Origin: Endozoicomonas sp. OPT23
Lineage (GTDB): Bacteria; Pseudomonadota; Gammaproteobacteria; Pseudomonadales; Endozoicomonadaceae
Assembly (NCBI RefSeq): GCF_009653635.1
Contig: NZ_PPFD01000009.1
Coordinates: forward strand, 186,001 to 250,000
Length of the DNA stretch: 64,000 bases
Reading direction: 5' to 3'
The position numbers and the translations under genes are program-made. The notes beneath the pieces are model-generated. The model made no database searches and had not been told where the DNA came from. It saw nothing but the letters and a program-made list of their open reading frames with translations. Shown here piece after piece: positions 55,303 to 64,000 of this stretch; positions within the stretch are counted from its first letter, which is position 1; the number at the start of each line of letters is the position of its first letter.

Positions 55303-57870
55303 TCAGTTAAAGGTTATCTCGTCCTCACTGACATCGGCCTCGATGGTATCACCATGGGCATACTCGCCGGATAAAATAGCCTCAGCCAGAGGATTTTCTA
55401 TACGACGCTGAATGGCCCTTTTCAATGGTCGTGCACCATAAACCGGATCAAACCCGGCTTCAGCCAACTTCTTCATAGCATCATCCGTAACCTCCAGCGA
55501 CAAACCATTATCAGCTAGACGCTTATTCAGGTTCTGAAGTTGGATAGCAGCTATACCTTCAATCTGGTTCGCAGTCAGCGGATGGAAGACCACTAGTTCA
55601 TCAACCCGGTTAACGAACTCGGGACGGAAGTGAGTTCCCACTACATCCATCAGGGTTGATTTCAGGGCTTCGAAGTCTTCGCCCTGCATGGTTTGAATCA
55701 CATCAGAACCAAGATTAGACGTCATTACAATAACGGTATTCTTGAAATCTACGGTTCTGCCCTGGCTATCAGTTAGACGACCATCTTCCAGCACTTGTAA
55801 CAGAATATTGAAAACATCTGGATGCGCCTTCTCAACCTCATCCATCAACACCACTGAATATGGCTTACGACGAACAGCTTCAGTCAGGTATCCACCTTCT
55901 TCGTAGCCAACATACCCTGGAGGCGCACCAAGCAGGCGTGCCACGGAATGCTTTTCCATAAACTCCGACATATCAATACGAACGATAGCGTCTTCTGTAT
56001 CGAACAAAAATTCAGCCAAAGCCTTACACAGTTCTGTTTTACCGACACCGGTTGGACCGAGGAACATAAAGGAACCGTTTGGACGGTTGGGGTCTGACAA
56101 CCCTGCTCTTGAACGACGCACCGCATTGGACACAGCAACAACAGCTTCATCCTGCCCGATTACTCGACCGTGCAGAGAGTCTTCCATTCTCAGAAGCTTT
56201 TCACGCTCACCTTCCAGCATTTTTGACACTGGAATACCGGTCCAGCGCGAAACTACTTCAGCAATCTCCTCATCGGTTACCCGGTCACGCAGCAGCTGAG
56301 TTTCACCAGGTTCTGCAGCATCAGCCTGTTCAAGTTTTTTCTCCAGTTCCGGCAGCTGGCCATATTGAATTTCTGACATTTTAGCCAGATCACCCGTACG
56401 TTGAGCAGCTTCGAGAGCAATCAGCAGCTTTTCCCGGTCTTCACGAAGTTTCTGTGAGCCCTGAAGAATAATCTTTTCTGCCTTCCAGACTTCTTCCAGA
56501 TCAGAATAGTCACGCTCAAGCTCACCTACTTCCTTTTGCAGTAGAGACAAACGTTCCTGTGACGCTCTGTCGTCTTCTTTCTTCAGTGCTTCCTGCTCGA
56601 TCTTCAATTGAATCAGTCGGCGCTCCAGCTTGTCCATCTCTTCCGGTTTTGAGTCCATCTCCATACGAATACGGCTGGCAGATTCATCAATCAGATCAAT
56701 GGCTTTATCTGGCAATTGTCGATCAGTAATATAACGCTGAGACAGTTTTACCGCCGCAACAATAGCCGGGTCCGTAATGTCTACACCGTGGTGGGCTTCA
56801 TAACGTTCTTTCAGACCACGAAGAATAGCGATGGTGTCTTCTTCAGTGGGCTCGTCCACCAGCACTTTCTGGAAACGACGTTCAAGGGCTGCATCTTTCT
56901 CAATGTATTGACGATATTCGTCCAGTGTCGTAGCACCCACACAATGCAGCTCACCTCGCGCCAGTGCCGGTTTCAACATATTACCAGCATCCATGGCACC
57001 ATCAGCCTTACCGGCACCCACCATAGTATGCAGTTCATCAATAAACAGGATGATCTGGCCTTCCTGTTTAGAAAGCTCACTCAAAACTGACTTCAGGCGT
57101 TCTTCAAATTCACCACGGAATTTAGCACCAGCAATCAGTGATCCCATATCCAGAGACAGAAGGCGTTTACCTTTAATACCATCAGGTACTTCACCATTGA
57201 TGATACGCTGCGCCAGGCCTTCGACAATGGCGGTTTTACCAACACCCGGTTCACCGATAATAACCGGATTATTTTTGGTTCTGCGCTGAAGCACCTGAAC
57301 AATACGACGTATTTCATCGTCACGGCCGATTACCGGGTCCAGCTTGCCCTGCTCAGCAAGGTCGGTCATATCAACGGTATAGGTGTTCAGGGCATTACGA
57401 TTATCTTCAGCATTGGCATCATTAACCGCATCACCACCACGAAGATTAGCAAGAGCATTTTCCAGAGCCTGCTTGCTGACACCCTGACCGTTCAGTACTT
57501 TCGATACAGGTGTATTGCCTTCCATCATCACCAGCAGCATGGTTTCGCTGGAAATAAACTGGTCATTATTTTTCTGAGCTTTTTTATCGGCCAGGTTAAG
57601 CAGTCGAATCGTATTCTGGGAAGGTTGGATATCACCGGTAGGGCTGTTGATGACCGGAACCTGATCAAGAAGTTGCTCCAGCTCACCAACCAGTTTTGAC
57701 AGGTTGAAACCAACCTGAGCCAGCAAGGGTTTTACAGAACCACCCTGCTGGTTAAGCAGAGCCAGTAACAGGTGCACTGGCTCGATTTGATTATGGTCTT
57801 TACCGACAGCCATTGACTGGGCATCGGCAATAGCGGATTGCAGTTTGTTGGTAAGACGATCTGCTTGCAT
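55303..57870 (-). CDS. clpB: ClpB, protein disaggregase chaperone
   Basis: ClpB is the Hsp100 disaggregase that works with DnaK to resolubilise aggregates. The 855-aa protein has the N-terminal Clp-N domain (about 1-145), AAA-1 with Walker [10 protein letters not shown] and Walker [11 protein letters not shown], the coiled-coil middle domain (about 405-530) that marks ClpB rather than ClpA/ClpC, and AAA-2 with GPTGVGKTE and [11 protein letters not shown]. No ClpP-binding loop is apparent. A sigma-32-type promoter lies 47-77 bases upstream, inside the end of pgeF. Confidence 0.98.
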   Translation of the reverse strand: MQADRLTNKLQSAIADAQSMAVGKDHNQIEPVHLLLALLNQQGGSVKPLLAQVGFNLSKLVGELEQLLDQVPVINSPTGDIQPSQNTIRLLNLADKKAQKNNDQFISSETMLLVMMEGNTPVSKVLNGQGVSKQALENALANLRGGDAVNDANAEDNRNALNTYTVDMTDLAEQGKLDPVIGRDDEIRRIVQVLQRRTKNNPVIIGEPGVGKTAIVEGLAQRIINGEVPDGIKGKRLLSLDMGSLIAGAKFRGEFEERLKSVLSELSKQEGQIILFIDELHTMVGAGKADGAMDAGNMLKPALARGELHCVGATTLDEYRQYIEKDAALERRFQKVLVDEPTEEDTIAILRGLKERYEAHHGVDITDPAIVAAVKLSQRYITDRQLPDKAIDLIDESASRIRMEMDSKPEEMDKLERRLIQLKIEQEALKKEDDRASQERLSLLQKEVGELERDYSDLEEVWKAEKIILQGSQKLREDREKLLIALEAAQRTGDLAKMSEIQYGQLPELEKKLEQADAAEPGETQLLRDRVTDEEIAEVVSRWTGIPVSKMLEGEREKLLRMEDSLHGRVIGQDEAVVAVSNAVRRSRAGLSDPNRPNGSFMFLGPTGVGKTELCKALAEFLFDTEDAIVRIDMSEFMEKHSVARLLGAPPGYVGYEEGGYLTEAVRRKPYSVVLMDEVEKAHPDVFNILLQVLEDGRLTDSQGRTVDFKNTVIVMTSNLGSDVIQTMQGEDFEALKSTLMDVVGTHFRPEFVNRVDELVVFHPLTANQIEGIAAIQLQNLNKRLADNGLSLEVTDDAMKKLAEAGFDPVYGARPLKRAIQRRIENPLAEAILSGEYAHGDTIEADVSEDEITFN

Positions 57871-57916
57871 TGGCGTTCTCCCGCTTGAATCATTGCTGTT
57901 TTATCAGCTCTAACTC

Positions 57917-57947
57917 TTATATGGCGGCAGGAAAATCGTTTTTCAAG
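57917..57947 (-). promoter_or_regulatory. Sigma-32 (heat-shock) promoter of clpB
   Basis: On the minus strand CTTGAAA (-35, 57941-57947) and CCATATAA (-10, 57917-57924) are 16 bases apart, close to the sigma-32 consensus CTTGAAA and CCCCATNT. It overlaps the last codons of pgeF and lies 47 bases from the clpB ATG. Confidence 0.75.
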
Positions 57948-58680
57948 TCATCCAGATCAAAGTAGCCAGTCGCCCGGAGGCTTTGCCATCTCTACGATAG
58001 GAATACCAGCTGTCTGTATCCGAGTACGTGCAGAGACCTCCGCCATAAACAGCGTCTATACCGAGAGTATTTAAACGAAGTCTTGCCAGCTGATACAAAT
58101 CACCAAACCAGCGATCACCTTCACCGGCAACAAATGCTTCTTCAGCCTTTTCACTGTCACCAATAAAAGCAGCTCTAACCTCAGGTCCCACTTCAAAATG
58201 CTTCTGGCTGATTGCCGGCCCCATCCAGGCTATTAACTGATCAGCAGGTTCTGACATAGCAAAAGCAGTCTGTTCCAGAACACCGGCCTGCAATCCTTTC
58301 CAGCCGGCGTGAGCAGCAGCGACCTTTGTTCCTGCTCGATTGCAGAAAATTACCGGCAGACAATCTGCAGTCAACACCGCACAAGGAAGGTTCTGCTGGT
58401 CCGTCCAGACAGCATCACCTTCCCGCTCAATGGCATCAGCCTGCGCTGTCACCACCTCGGTTCCGTGCACCTGCTGTAACCATTGAGGTTCAACTGGTAA
58501 CTGCCAGTCAGACCTGACAATCTCACGATTAGCCAGGACAGCTTCGGGTACATCACCTGACCTCAGCCCCATATTCAAGCTGCCAAAATCACCTTTACTG
58601 ACTCCACCAGCCCGTTTAGTGACGCAGGCTTTGATATTGGCCGGAACCGGCCAGTCGGGTATCAGGTAATGTCCCTTCAC
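57943..58680 (-). CDS. pgeF: PgeF/YfiH, purine nucleoside phosphorylase and cell-wall editing enzyme
   Basis: This 245-aa protein is of the YfiH/PgeF (former multicopper polyphenol oxidase) family; members phosphorolyse purine nucleosides and in E. coli remove wrongly incorporated L-Ser from UDP-MurNAc precursors. Signatures are GSLNMGLRSGDV, QWLQQVHGTEV, the metal-site segments AVLTADCLPVIFC and VAAAHAGWKGLQAGVLE, and the final YSYRRDGKASGRLATLIWM. It is one base from rluD. Its end carries the clpB promoter. Confidence 0.93.
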   Translation of the reverse strand: MKGHYLIPDWPVPANIKACVTKRAGGVSKGDFGSLNMGLRSGDVPEAVLANREIVRSDWQLPVEPQWLQQVHGTEVVTAQADAIEREGDAVWTDQQNLPCAVLTADCLPVIFCNRAGTKVAAAHAGWKGLQAGVLEQTAFAMSEPADQLIAWMGPAISQKHFEVGPEVRAAFIGDSEKAEEAFVAGEGDRWFGDLYQLARLRLNTLGIDAVYGGGLCTYSDTDSWYSYRRDGKASGRLATLIWMT

Positions 58681-58681
58681 G

Positions 58682-59641
58682 TTATGCGTTCTCGGTTTTG
58701 TATTTTTGTAGTACAGACAGTAATTGCTGGAAGTCTTCCGGTGCTGGAACTTCCCATTCCAGATAGTCGTCAGTAGCCGGATGCATCAGACCCAGTTTGC
58801 GAGCATGCAGAGCCTGTCGTTTAAAACCACGCAACTCCTGCTCCATTTCTTCAGAACAGCCTTTAGGTATTCTCAGTCGTCCAGCGTACAAATCATCACC
58901 CACCAGCGGGTGACGAATATGACTCATATGAACACGAATCTGATGGGTACGGCCGGTCTCCAACTGACAACGTACGTGAGTGTGAGAAGGAAACTTCTCC
59001 AGCACACGGTAATGGGTCACAGAAGGTTTACCACTTTGCACCACGCCCATGCGCAAACGATGCAGAGGATGACGACCGATAGGTTCATTCACCGTTCCAC
59101 CTGCTGTCATCGTACCCATGGTAATCGCTTCATACTCGCGACTTACGGAACGATCCTGCAACTGGGACACCAGATCTGTGTGAGCCGCCAGTGTTTTTGC
59201 CACCACCATCAACCCGGTCGTGTCTTTATCCAGACGGTGCACAATGCCAGCTCTTGGCACTGAAGCAAGATTTGGATAGTGGAACAACAAACCATTCAGC
59301 AAAGTGCCGGTATAGTTTCCTGCTGCCGGATGAACTACCAGACCTGCAGGCTTGTTGATCACCAGAATAGTGTCATCTTCATAAACAACATCCAGCGGAA
59401 TATCTTCCGGTAGCCACTGTTTTTCGTCTTCAACTTCTACCGACAGCTTCAGGGTTTCACCACCAATCAGCTTGTCTTTTGGCTTTTTACGGTTGCCATC
59501 GACCAGCAGATCACCATTCCTGATCCACTCTTGCAGTCGGGCCCGGGAAAAGTCAGGAAAACAACTGGCTGCTACCTGATCCAGCCTTTTACTGCCCTGC
59601 TCATCAGGTACTACAACCTGCTGCTCTATCTGTTCACTCAT
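58682..59641 (-). CDS. rluD: RluD, 23S rRNA pseudouridine synthase
   Basis: RluD modifies uridines of helix 69 in 23S rRNA (1911, 1915, 1917). The 319-aa protein has an S4 RNA-binding domain at about residues 17-75 and the RluA-type catalytic domain with D138 in GIVHRLDKDTTGLMVVAK. The C-terminal RTHQIRVHMSHIRHPLVGDDLYAG block is also typical. It is divergent from bamD, the classic bamD-rluD-pgeF-clpB arrangement. Confidence 0.96.
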   Translation of the reverse strand: MSEQIEQQVVVPDEQGSKRLDQVAASCFPDFSRARLQEWIRNGDLLVDGNRKKPKDKLIGGETLKLSVEVEDEKQWLPEDIPLDVVYEDDTILVINKPAGLVVHPAAGNYTGTLLNGLLFHYPNLASVPRAGIVHRLDKDTTGLMVVAKTLAAHTDLVSQLQDRSVSREYEAITMGTMTAGGTVNEPIGRHPLHRLRMGVVQSGKPSVTHYRVLEKFPSHTHVRCQLETGRTHQIRVHMSHIRHPLVGDDLYAGRLRIPKGCSEEMEQELRGFKRQALHARKLGLMHPATDDYLEWEVPAPEDFQQLLSVLQKYKTENA

Positions 59642-59963
59642 TCAGTGTACTCAACCTCATAGTCCGCTTTCACGAGCTGCCGCTTCACTGGCAACCTCAA
59701 ACATTGAAACCTGAATATGACACCGCTGTACTAATGACAGTACCGATAACGGCTCAGATGAAGCGGTTTCTTTTCGTTTTCAGGCGGACTGTGTTTAAAT
59801 TACTTCTATATAAAGACAGGTAGTTTATCACAGCCCATGCGCTAACCTGATTTCCTCCTGAAGGATTTTCCGGTGATAGATACCTAAATGGGTTCTTGAA
59901 GCGGGAAGCATGACTTCCTGACACTCTCCGATAACAATCCGGAGTACGGAAACTGTAAACACC
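59642..59963. other. 322-bp divergent rluD-bamD region
   Basis: This must carry the promoters of rluD and bamD. I see no convincing hairpin, operator or ORF. GGAGTACGGAAA just before the bamD start may act as its ribosome-binding region. Confidence 0.5.
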
Positions 59964-60872
59964 ATGACAATATTGAAACGACCATTCACGCGCCTGCTGG
60001 GCCTGTTTTTTGCCGCTGTGGTGCTGGCCGGATGTTCCAGCAGCCCGGAAAAAGAAAAACTGTCCGAGAACCTGACTGAAGCCCAGCTTTACCAGCTGGC
60101 GACAGACTCTCTGAATAGCAACAGTTACACCACAGCCATTGATCGCCTCAGAACCCTGGAATCCCGCTATCCTTTTGGTGCTTTTGCCGAGCAGGCTCAG
60201 CTGGATCTGATCTACGCCTATTACATGAATGCCGAACCTGAAGCATCCAGAGCGGCGGCCGATCGCTTCCTGCGTCTGCACCCTCAGCACCCGGACGCTG
60301 ATTACCCTTACTACATGAAAGGTCTGGCTTCCAACACGGCTGCCATGGGTATTGTTGAACGCTTCCTGCCTCTGGACAGCACCAAGCGTGACCCAGGCCA
60401 GGCTCGTCAGTCTTTCAATGAATTCCGTGAATTGCTGAGCCGTTACCCTGACAGCAAATACGCTCCGGATGCCCGCCAGCGTATGGTGGCCCTGAGAAAT
60501 CGACTGGCCGCTTATGAGATTCACGCCGCCAACTACTACATGAAGCGAAAAGCCTATGTTGCTGCAGTCAATCGTGGCAAGTATGTGGTTGAGAACATGC
60601 AGAAGACTCCGGCAGTGGAAGCTGCACTGGGCGTGATGATTGAAGGTTACCAACACCTTGGTCTGGCTGCTCCAGCGGAAGAAGCATTGATTGTTCTGAA
60701 AGCAAACTTCCCGGAATCAAAGCTGCTGGGTAAGAGTGGTGAGTTTACAGGTTACCAATCCTTTGGGGATGTTGACCCTTCCCTACTCTACACCTTGACC
60801 TTTGGTCTGCTGGGTGAGTCCGGGGTAGAGAAACAGAGCACCGTCACTCCAAAACCTCCTGTCAGCAAATAA
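59964..60872 (+). CDS. bamD: BamD, outer-membrane assembly lipoprotein
   Basis: BamD is the essential TPR lipoprotein of the Bam complex that inserts outer-membrane barrels. The 302-aa protein has lipobox LAGC with C24 and five TPR units between about residues 40 and 235, including [34 protein letters not shown] and [13 protein letters not shown]-terminal extension of about 50 residues (ending [10 protein letters not shown]) goes beyond E. coli BamD (245 aa), as in other non-enteric gammaproteobacteria. Confidence 0.95.
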   Translation: MTILKRPFTRLLGLFFAAVVLAGCSSSPEKEKLSENLTEAQLYQLATDSLNSNSYTTAIDRLRTLESRYPFGAFAEQAQLDLIYAYYMNAEPEASRAAADRFLRLHPQHPDADYPYYMKGLASNTAAMGIVERFLPLDSTKRDPGQARQSFNEFRELLSRYPDSKYAPDARQRMVALRNRLAAYEIHAANYYMKRKAYVAAVNRGKYVVENMQKTPAVEAALGVMIEGYQHLGLAAPAEEALIVLKANFPESKLLGKSGEFTGYQSFGDVDPSLLYTLTFGLLGESGVEKQSTVTPKPPVSK

Positions 60873-60892
60873 AACTCATTCCTTCTACACTC

Positions 60893-60914
60893 AGGCCTTC
60901 TCATGAGAAGGCCT
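60893..60914 (+). terminator. Hairpin between bamD and yacG
   Basis: AGGCCTTCTCATGAGAAGGCCT is a perfect 22-base palindrome 20 bases after the bamD stop and 20 before yacG. Only TT follows, so termination is probably partial. Confidence 0.5.
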
Positions 60915-60934
60915 TTGCCATAAAAGATTCCGTT

Positions 60935-61132
60935 ATGTCTGTATCAGTAAAATGCCCACAGTGTGAAAAAAAAGTTGAGTGGAAGAAAGAAAATAAATTT
61001 CGCCCTTTCTGTTCAGAGCGCTGCAAAATGATTGATCTAGGCGCTTGGGCCAACGAAGAACACTCCATCCCTGGTAACCCGTCATTTGATGACTTGATGT
61101 CTGCAGATATTGATCCTGAAACCTGCCACTAA
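60935..61132 (+). CDS. yacG: YacG, DNA gyrase inhibitor zinc protein
   Basis: This 65-aa zinc protein of the YacG family binds GyrB and inhibits gyrase. Zinc ligands are C7 and C10 (VKCPQC) and C26 and C30 (PFCSERCK), followed by the [16 protein letters not shown] signature. The length matches the family. It lies 62 bases after bamD; the usual neighbours coaE and pilD are absent. Confidence 0.95.
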   Translation: MSVSVKCPQCEKKVEWKKENKFRPFCSERCKMIDLGAWANEEHSIPGNPSFDDLMSADIDPETCH

Positions 61133-61143
61133 AACGCTACTTT

Positions 61144-61181
61144 TTTGAAAGCTATTGTTTACAAGCTACTGCTTTTCAAAA
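61144..61181. terminator. Convergent hairpin between yacG and the PI-kinase-like gene
   Basis: TTTTGAAAGC and GCTTTTCAAAA pair with one bulge around an 18-base loop; A/T ends give T stretches on both strands. Confidence 0.5.
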
Positions 61182-61189
61182 TTATCGCT

Positions 61190-62308
61190 CTAAAAACCTT
61201 TGGCCCGGTTAAGTATGGGCCAACCTTTTTCCCTTCCGAGAATACATCGAGCCATATCACATTTATATTTTAGTGTTTCCGTCAGCATATATCTGGCATT
61301 TCGATCATGAATATATTCGCCTAACTCTTCAATCTCTTCATCGCTAAGGTCAGCTATTTTGTCCAAAGCTATCTTGGCATAGGCTCTTCGTGTTTCAAGA
61401 TCCTTACCGAACATATCCAGAACTGTTTCTTTTCCTCGGTATTGAAAGCGGTGCAAGTTCGATGGACTGAACACTATTTCAGTGAATTCATCTAATGTGC
61501 AATCTTCAGGCAGATCACAATGATTGTAAAACGCCATACCGAAATCGATACTGACCCAGTCAGATTTTCCCGGAACACTTGATTCGGTATACATGTAATT
61601 ATCCGGTTTTAGATAATCCTGATCACCCAGTAAAAAACGTCTTACACATAGATCAACAGCAGGATGCCTTTCCTCATTAAATACAGGCTTTGAAACCTTG
61701 TCAGTAAAGTACGACTCCCCTACTTTATGATCATATAAATGTCTCGAGGCAATACAGTCACTCTTGTCTCTCTCATCACGACTGTACTCAACCTGATAAT
61801 CATTCCCCGCCCCAACCACAGCTCTGTAGACATTTGCTGCAAATATTTCTCGCTGAACCAGTAATTTCGGATTGTTATAAAATTTCGCTTTGTAAGATTT
61901 GCGTGTAAATAGATAAATAACTTTTTGCAGAAAACGCTTAAATTTTTCACCTCCCAATTCATAGCCTGGTGTTTTCACATGCCAGACCACTTTGTCAGTA
62001 CTATCACGCCTTCGCATTATCTTGTGACTGACAACTCCGCTTGAGGCCGCTTTCCCTTCATCCTGCCAGAACCTATTAAAAGGGACATTTACATTGATAG
62101 GAGGCCTGTCTTCTCTGAGACTGACAGAGACAACTTTTCTATCCCTGAGCGTCTCACCACTAGTGTTGTTAAAAGGAGCCCTATTGAGCTGAGGAACAGC
62201 TGGCTCTACCGAAACACCTTCCTGACTGGCATTAACATCAGCAGAGTCAATATTCTTGGAGGCATGAGTGTATGTTGAAGGCTGCCCAATCTTTCCTGGT
62301 CCAGACAT
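61190..62308 (-). CDS. PI-kinase-like / HipA-fold protein, candidate host-directed effector
   Basis: No close family is recognised in this 372-aa protein, but a kinase fold of the phosphatidylinositol-kinase type is suggested. There is an HVKTPG segment with candidate ATP lysine K112, helix C-like VQREIFA (E154), catalytic-loop GDQDYLKPDN (D231, N237) and IDFGMAF (DFG at 255-257). The same order GDxD...N...DFG is seen in PI3/4-kinases and in bacterial effectors built on that fold. Residues 1-95 are Ser/Asn/Pro-rich and disordered, without a signal peptide, as in T3SS or T4SS substrates. It is a single gene between yacG and the Nudix gene. Alternatives are a HipA-like toxin kinase or a small-molecule phosphotransferase. 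Confidence 0.6.
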   Translation of the reverse strand: MSGPGKIGQPSTYTHASKNIDSADVNASQEGVSVEPAVPQLNRAPFNNTSGETLRDRKVVSVSLREDRPPINVNVPFNRFWQDEGKAASSGVVSHKIMRRRDSTDKVVWHVKTPGYELGGEKFKRFLQKVIYLFTRKSYKAKFYNNPKLLVQREIFAANVYRAVVGAGNDYQVEYSRDERDKSDCIASRHLYDHKVGESYFTDKVSKPVFNEERHPAVDLCVRRFLLGDQDYLKPDNYMYTESSVPGKSDWVSIDFGMAFYNHCDLPEDCTLDEFTEIVFSPSNLHRFQYRGKETVLDMFGKDLETRRAYAKIALDKIADLSDEEIEELGEYIHDRNARYMLTETLKYKCDMARCILGREKGWPILNRAKGF

Positions 62309-62346
62309 TTGCTTCCCTGCATCCGTCTATAAAGCAATAATACTAT

Positions 62347-63315
62347 TCAGCTTAGTTGCCAGAACGCTCCTATGGCAGAAATACCCTGAGCTCCGTGCTC
62401 AATCACCAGCTCCTCATCAGACAACATAAGTCCACCAAGCCAATACACAGGCACAGGGCAAGCGGCAGTCAGCTGAGCAGCAACTTCCTGACCTATAGCC
62501 AGTCTATTTGGGTGTGATTTGGTCGGCCGAACGGGTGACAATGTCACAAAGTCGACACCAGCCTTTACTGCTTGCTCAACCTGATTGCGATTATGGCAGG
62601 ATGCTGCCAACCATTGACCCGGACGTCTGTTTTTCTTCCACTCTTCACTGGCGATACCAAGCTGATCTGAACGAAGGTGAATACCGTCACACCAAGACTC
62701 CTGTAGCAGTTCTGGCCTGCCCTTAAGAATCAATTTTGCGCCTTTTTCACGGCAGAGTGCATGAAGCTCTCGTGCGATATGCTGATAAGGTGCTGCTTGC
62801 AACCAGGGCGCTCGAAACTGAACCATCCTGATTCCGTTATCCAACTGACGACTGACCTTTTCAATCACTTCAACTGAGGACGAAAAAGGCCCTGTTACCA
62901 TATAGCGGTGTGGCAGCAAGACAGCTTTCACAATGGGTACATTAGCTGGAGGAAAATGGGTTTCTGTTAACTGCTCAGGTTCAATCCACTTAATTTCCTG
63001 ACCTTCATTCCCTTTAGGTATCCCTTTTAAATCTGAGGCCCACCAGGTATCCAGCAATACGGTTTTATCAGGATAATCGTGTCGTATCTCAATCAGTTTT
63101 TTAAAAGAACCGGCCTCAATATCAAGTTCTTCCTTTAATTCTCTGTTCAGAGCGACACAGATATCTTCAGAGTCTTCAACTTTTCCACCGGGGAACTCCC
63201 AGTAGCCACCCATATGTTTATCATCGGGTCGGCGTGCAATAAGAATACGTCCGTCGTCGCCAACAATAACCGCAACAGCAACATGAATAATGGTACGGGA
63301 ACCAGTCTGCGTCAT
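62347..63315 (-). CDS. Nudix hydrolase fused to a ThiE-like domain
   Basis: This 322-aa protein joins an N-terminal MutT-type Nudix domain (Nudix box residues 43-65, GGKVEDSEDICVALNRELKEE) with a C-terminal thiamine-phosphate-synthase-like TIM barrel (about 135-322; VQFRAPWLQAAPYQ, DGIHLRSDQLG, FVTLSPVRPTKSHP, YWLGGL). The fusion is common in gammaproteobacteria, usually near argJ and secA. The Nudix half probably cleans 8-oxo-dGTP. Some ThiE residues that bind pyrophosphate are not evident, so the second half may not make thiamine phosphate. Confidence 0.93.
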   Translation of the reverse strand: MTQTGSRTIIHVAVAVIVGDDGRILIARRPDDKHMGGYWEFPGGKVEDSEDICVALNRELKEELDIEAGSFKKLIEIRHDYPDKTVLLDTWWASDLKGIPKGNEGQEIKWIEPEQLTETHFPPANVPIVKAVLLPHRYMVTGPFSSSVEVIEKVSRQLDNGIRMVQFRAPWLQAAPYQHIARELHALCREKGAKLILKGRPELLQESWCDGIHLRSDQLGIASEEWKKNRRPGQWLAASCHNRNQVEQAVKAGVDFVTLSPVRPTKSHPNRLAIGQEVAAQLTAACPVPVYWLGGLMLSDEELVIEHGAQGISAIGAFWQLS

Positions 63316-63359
63316 TCTGACCTGCCTGTATCTGGATTACGAAATAGCAGTGAAAGAAC

Positions 63360-63386
63360 ATAGCAGTGAAATCATGCCACTGCTAT
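63360..63386. other. Hairpin between argJ and the Nudix gene
   Basis: ATAGCAGTG and CACTGCTAT form a 9-bp stem; a second copy of ATAGCAGTG lies 17 bases upstream (63343-63352), so two alternative pairings are possible. It has no T run. Confidence 0.45.
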
Positions 63387-63423
63387 TGATCTGGGTTCAT
63401 AGAATATACACGAGGGAGAAAGA

Positions 63424-63455
63424 ACATCATTACTCTATGATCTGAGTAATGATGT
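63424..63455 (-). terminator. Terminator-like hairpin downstream of argJ
   Basis: ACATCATTACTC and GAGTAATGATGT form a perfect 12-bp stem with an 8-base loop, 13 bases after the argJ stop; TCTTTCT follows on the minus strand. Confidence 0.6.
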
Positions 63456-63468
63456 GGGAGGTCGTCAA

Positions 63469-64000
63469 TCAGGAGCGGTATTCAGCATTGATTCGAACGT
63501 ACTCATGGGAGAGGTCTGTCGTCCAGATTTCTTCTGTGACAACACCAGAACCCAGCTGAATTCTGATAGTAATTTCTTCACCATCCATTACCTGCTGCCC
63601 TGCTTCTTCAGTATAAGTGGTTGCAGGTTGCCCAGTTTCAATCAGTGCAACATCATTCAGCCAGATATTGATCTTTTCAATCTCAAGGGAGTCAATTTCA
63701 GCACGACCTACTGCGGCAAGAATTCGTCCCCAATTGGGATCACAGGCAAACAGTGCCGTTTTCACCAATGGTGAATGCGCTACTGTGTAGGCCACTTCCA
63801 AAGCGTCTGCAACCGTTTCAGCCTCTTCAACCTTCACAGTGACAAACTTGGTAGCTCCCTCACCATCTCTAACAATGGCTTGAGCGAGTTCTTTGGCAAC
63901 GCCTGTAACAGCAACTTTCAGCTGTTTAAAAAGTTCAATGTCGACGCCCGTCAACTGCTCATTACCAGCAGCTCCTGTCGCTACCAGCATAAAGCTGTCG
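63469..64000 (-). CDS. argJ: ArgJ, ornithine/glutamate N-acetyltransferase (5' part outside window)
   Basis: The last 177 codons of argJ are present and run off the window at 64000. ArgJ transfers the acetyl group of N-acetylornithine to glutamate (and in bifunctional forms uses acetyl-CoA). The visible part belongs to the beta chain made by self-cleavage: DSFMLVATG, VRDGEGATKFVTV, SPLVKTALFACDPNWGRILAAVGR and the C-terminal YVRINAEYRS. The autocleavage threonine lies upstream of the window edge. The shared pathway with argG fits coordinated arginine control. Confidence 0.96.
   Translation of the reverse strand, partial: DSFMLVATGAAGNEQLTGVDIELFKQLKVAVTGVAKELAQAIVRDGEGATKFVTVKVEEAETVADALEVAYTVAHSPLVKTALFACDPNWGRILAAVGRAEIDSLEIEKINIWLNDVALIETGQPATTYTEEAGQQVMDGEEITIRIQLGSGVVTEEIWTTDLSHEYVRINAEYRS

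Noticed and set aside
59754-60656. A 300-codon open frame antisense to bamD
   Set aside because: It overlaps bamD and its promoter region entirely; the composition (His, Ser, Arg, Val) is typical of a shadow frame.
1-64000. tRNA, rRNA, CRISPR arrays, insertion sequences, prophage or integrative elements
   Set aside because: Looked for on both strands; no cloverleaf, transposase, integrase, or regularly spaced repeat was found.

Overview
The window reads as a chromosomal segment of a marine, host-associated gammaproteobacterium of the Oceanospirillales type, most plausibly Endozoicomonas or a close relative. This is an inference from gene content and order: an fmdB-aspS-yebC-ruvCAB-ybgC-tolQR backbone as in Pseudomonas and relatives, OprD-family porins, a type III secretion (T3SS) LcrH/SycD-type chaperone, and large lineage-specific proteins that look host-directed. 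I see no insertion sequence, phage, CRISPR array, rRNA or tRNA gene.

Layout. 1-18200 carries the classic block tolR-tolQ-ybgC / ruvB-ruvA-ruvC / yebC-aspS-fmdB on the minus strand. Almost every junction of the block is split by a gene that does not belong to the usual set: a hybrid histidine kinase and a 1205-aa secreted protein between ruvB and ybgC, a Ser/Thr protein kinase between ruvA and ruvB, an AhpD-like gene on the opposite strand between ruvA and ruvC, and a 485-aa secreted protein plus a possible 34-aa membrane peptide between ruvC and yebC. A LexA box precedes ruvC. 18300-20350 holds a T3SS-type chaperone with its probable substrate. 20650-26950 is a porin island: three OprD-type porins, one general porin and a small secreted protein. 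Two of the porins share a leader sequence. 27200-29600 has an HU-like protein, a membrane/cold-shock fusion, slyX and a HIT protein.

29700-48500 is mostly housekeeping: proS, a lytic transglycosylase, acylphosphatase, a thioredoxin-like lipoprotein, purT, a YihY-family membrane protein, an ArsC-like reductase, hda, a PerM-type transporter, purM-purN, gloA, an MltC-like transglycosylase and a truncated haemoglobin. It also contains a 1000-residue coiled-coil protein of unknown role (34222-37230). 48500-64000 holds argG, pyrC, rnt, a Cof-type phosphatase, a DUF748 protein, clpB with a heat-shock promoter inside pgeF, rluD, bamD, yacG, a PI-kinase-like protein, a Nudix/ThiE-type fusion and the 3' part of argJ.

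How the genes work together. The backbone covers envelope integrity (Tol, BamD, transglycosylases, AsmA/DUF748 proteins), DNA repair under SOS control (RuvCAB), translation (AspS, ProS, RluD), nucleotide synthesis (PurT, PurM, PurN, PyrC), arginine synthesis (ArgG, ArgJ) and proteostasis (ClpB). Scattered through it as single genes or pairs are candidate host-interaction proteins: two kinase-fold proteins, a secreted protein with a c-Myc-like nuclear localisation motif, a chaperone/substrate pair and a giant coiled-coil protein. No T3SS apparatus gene is in the window, so these assignments are inference.
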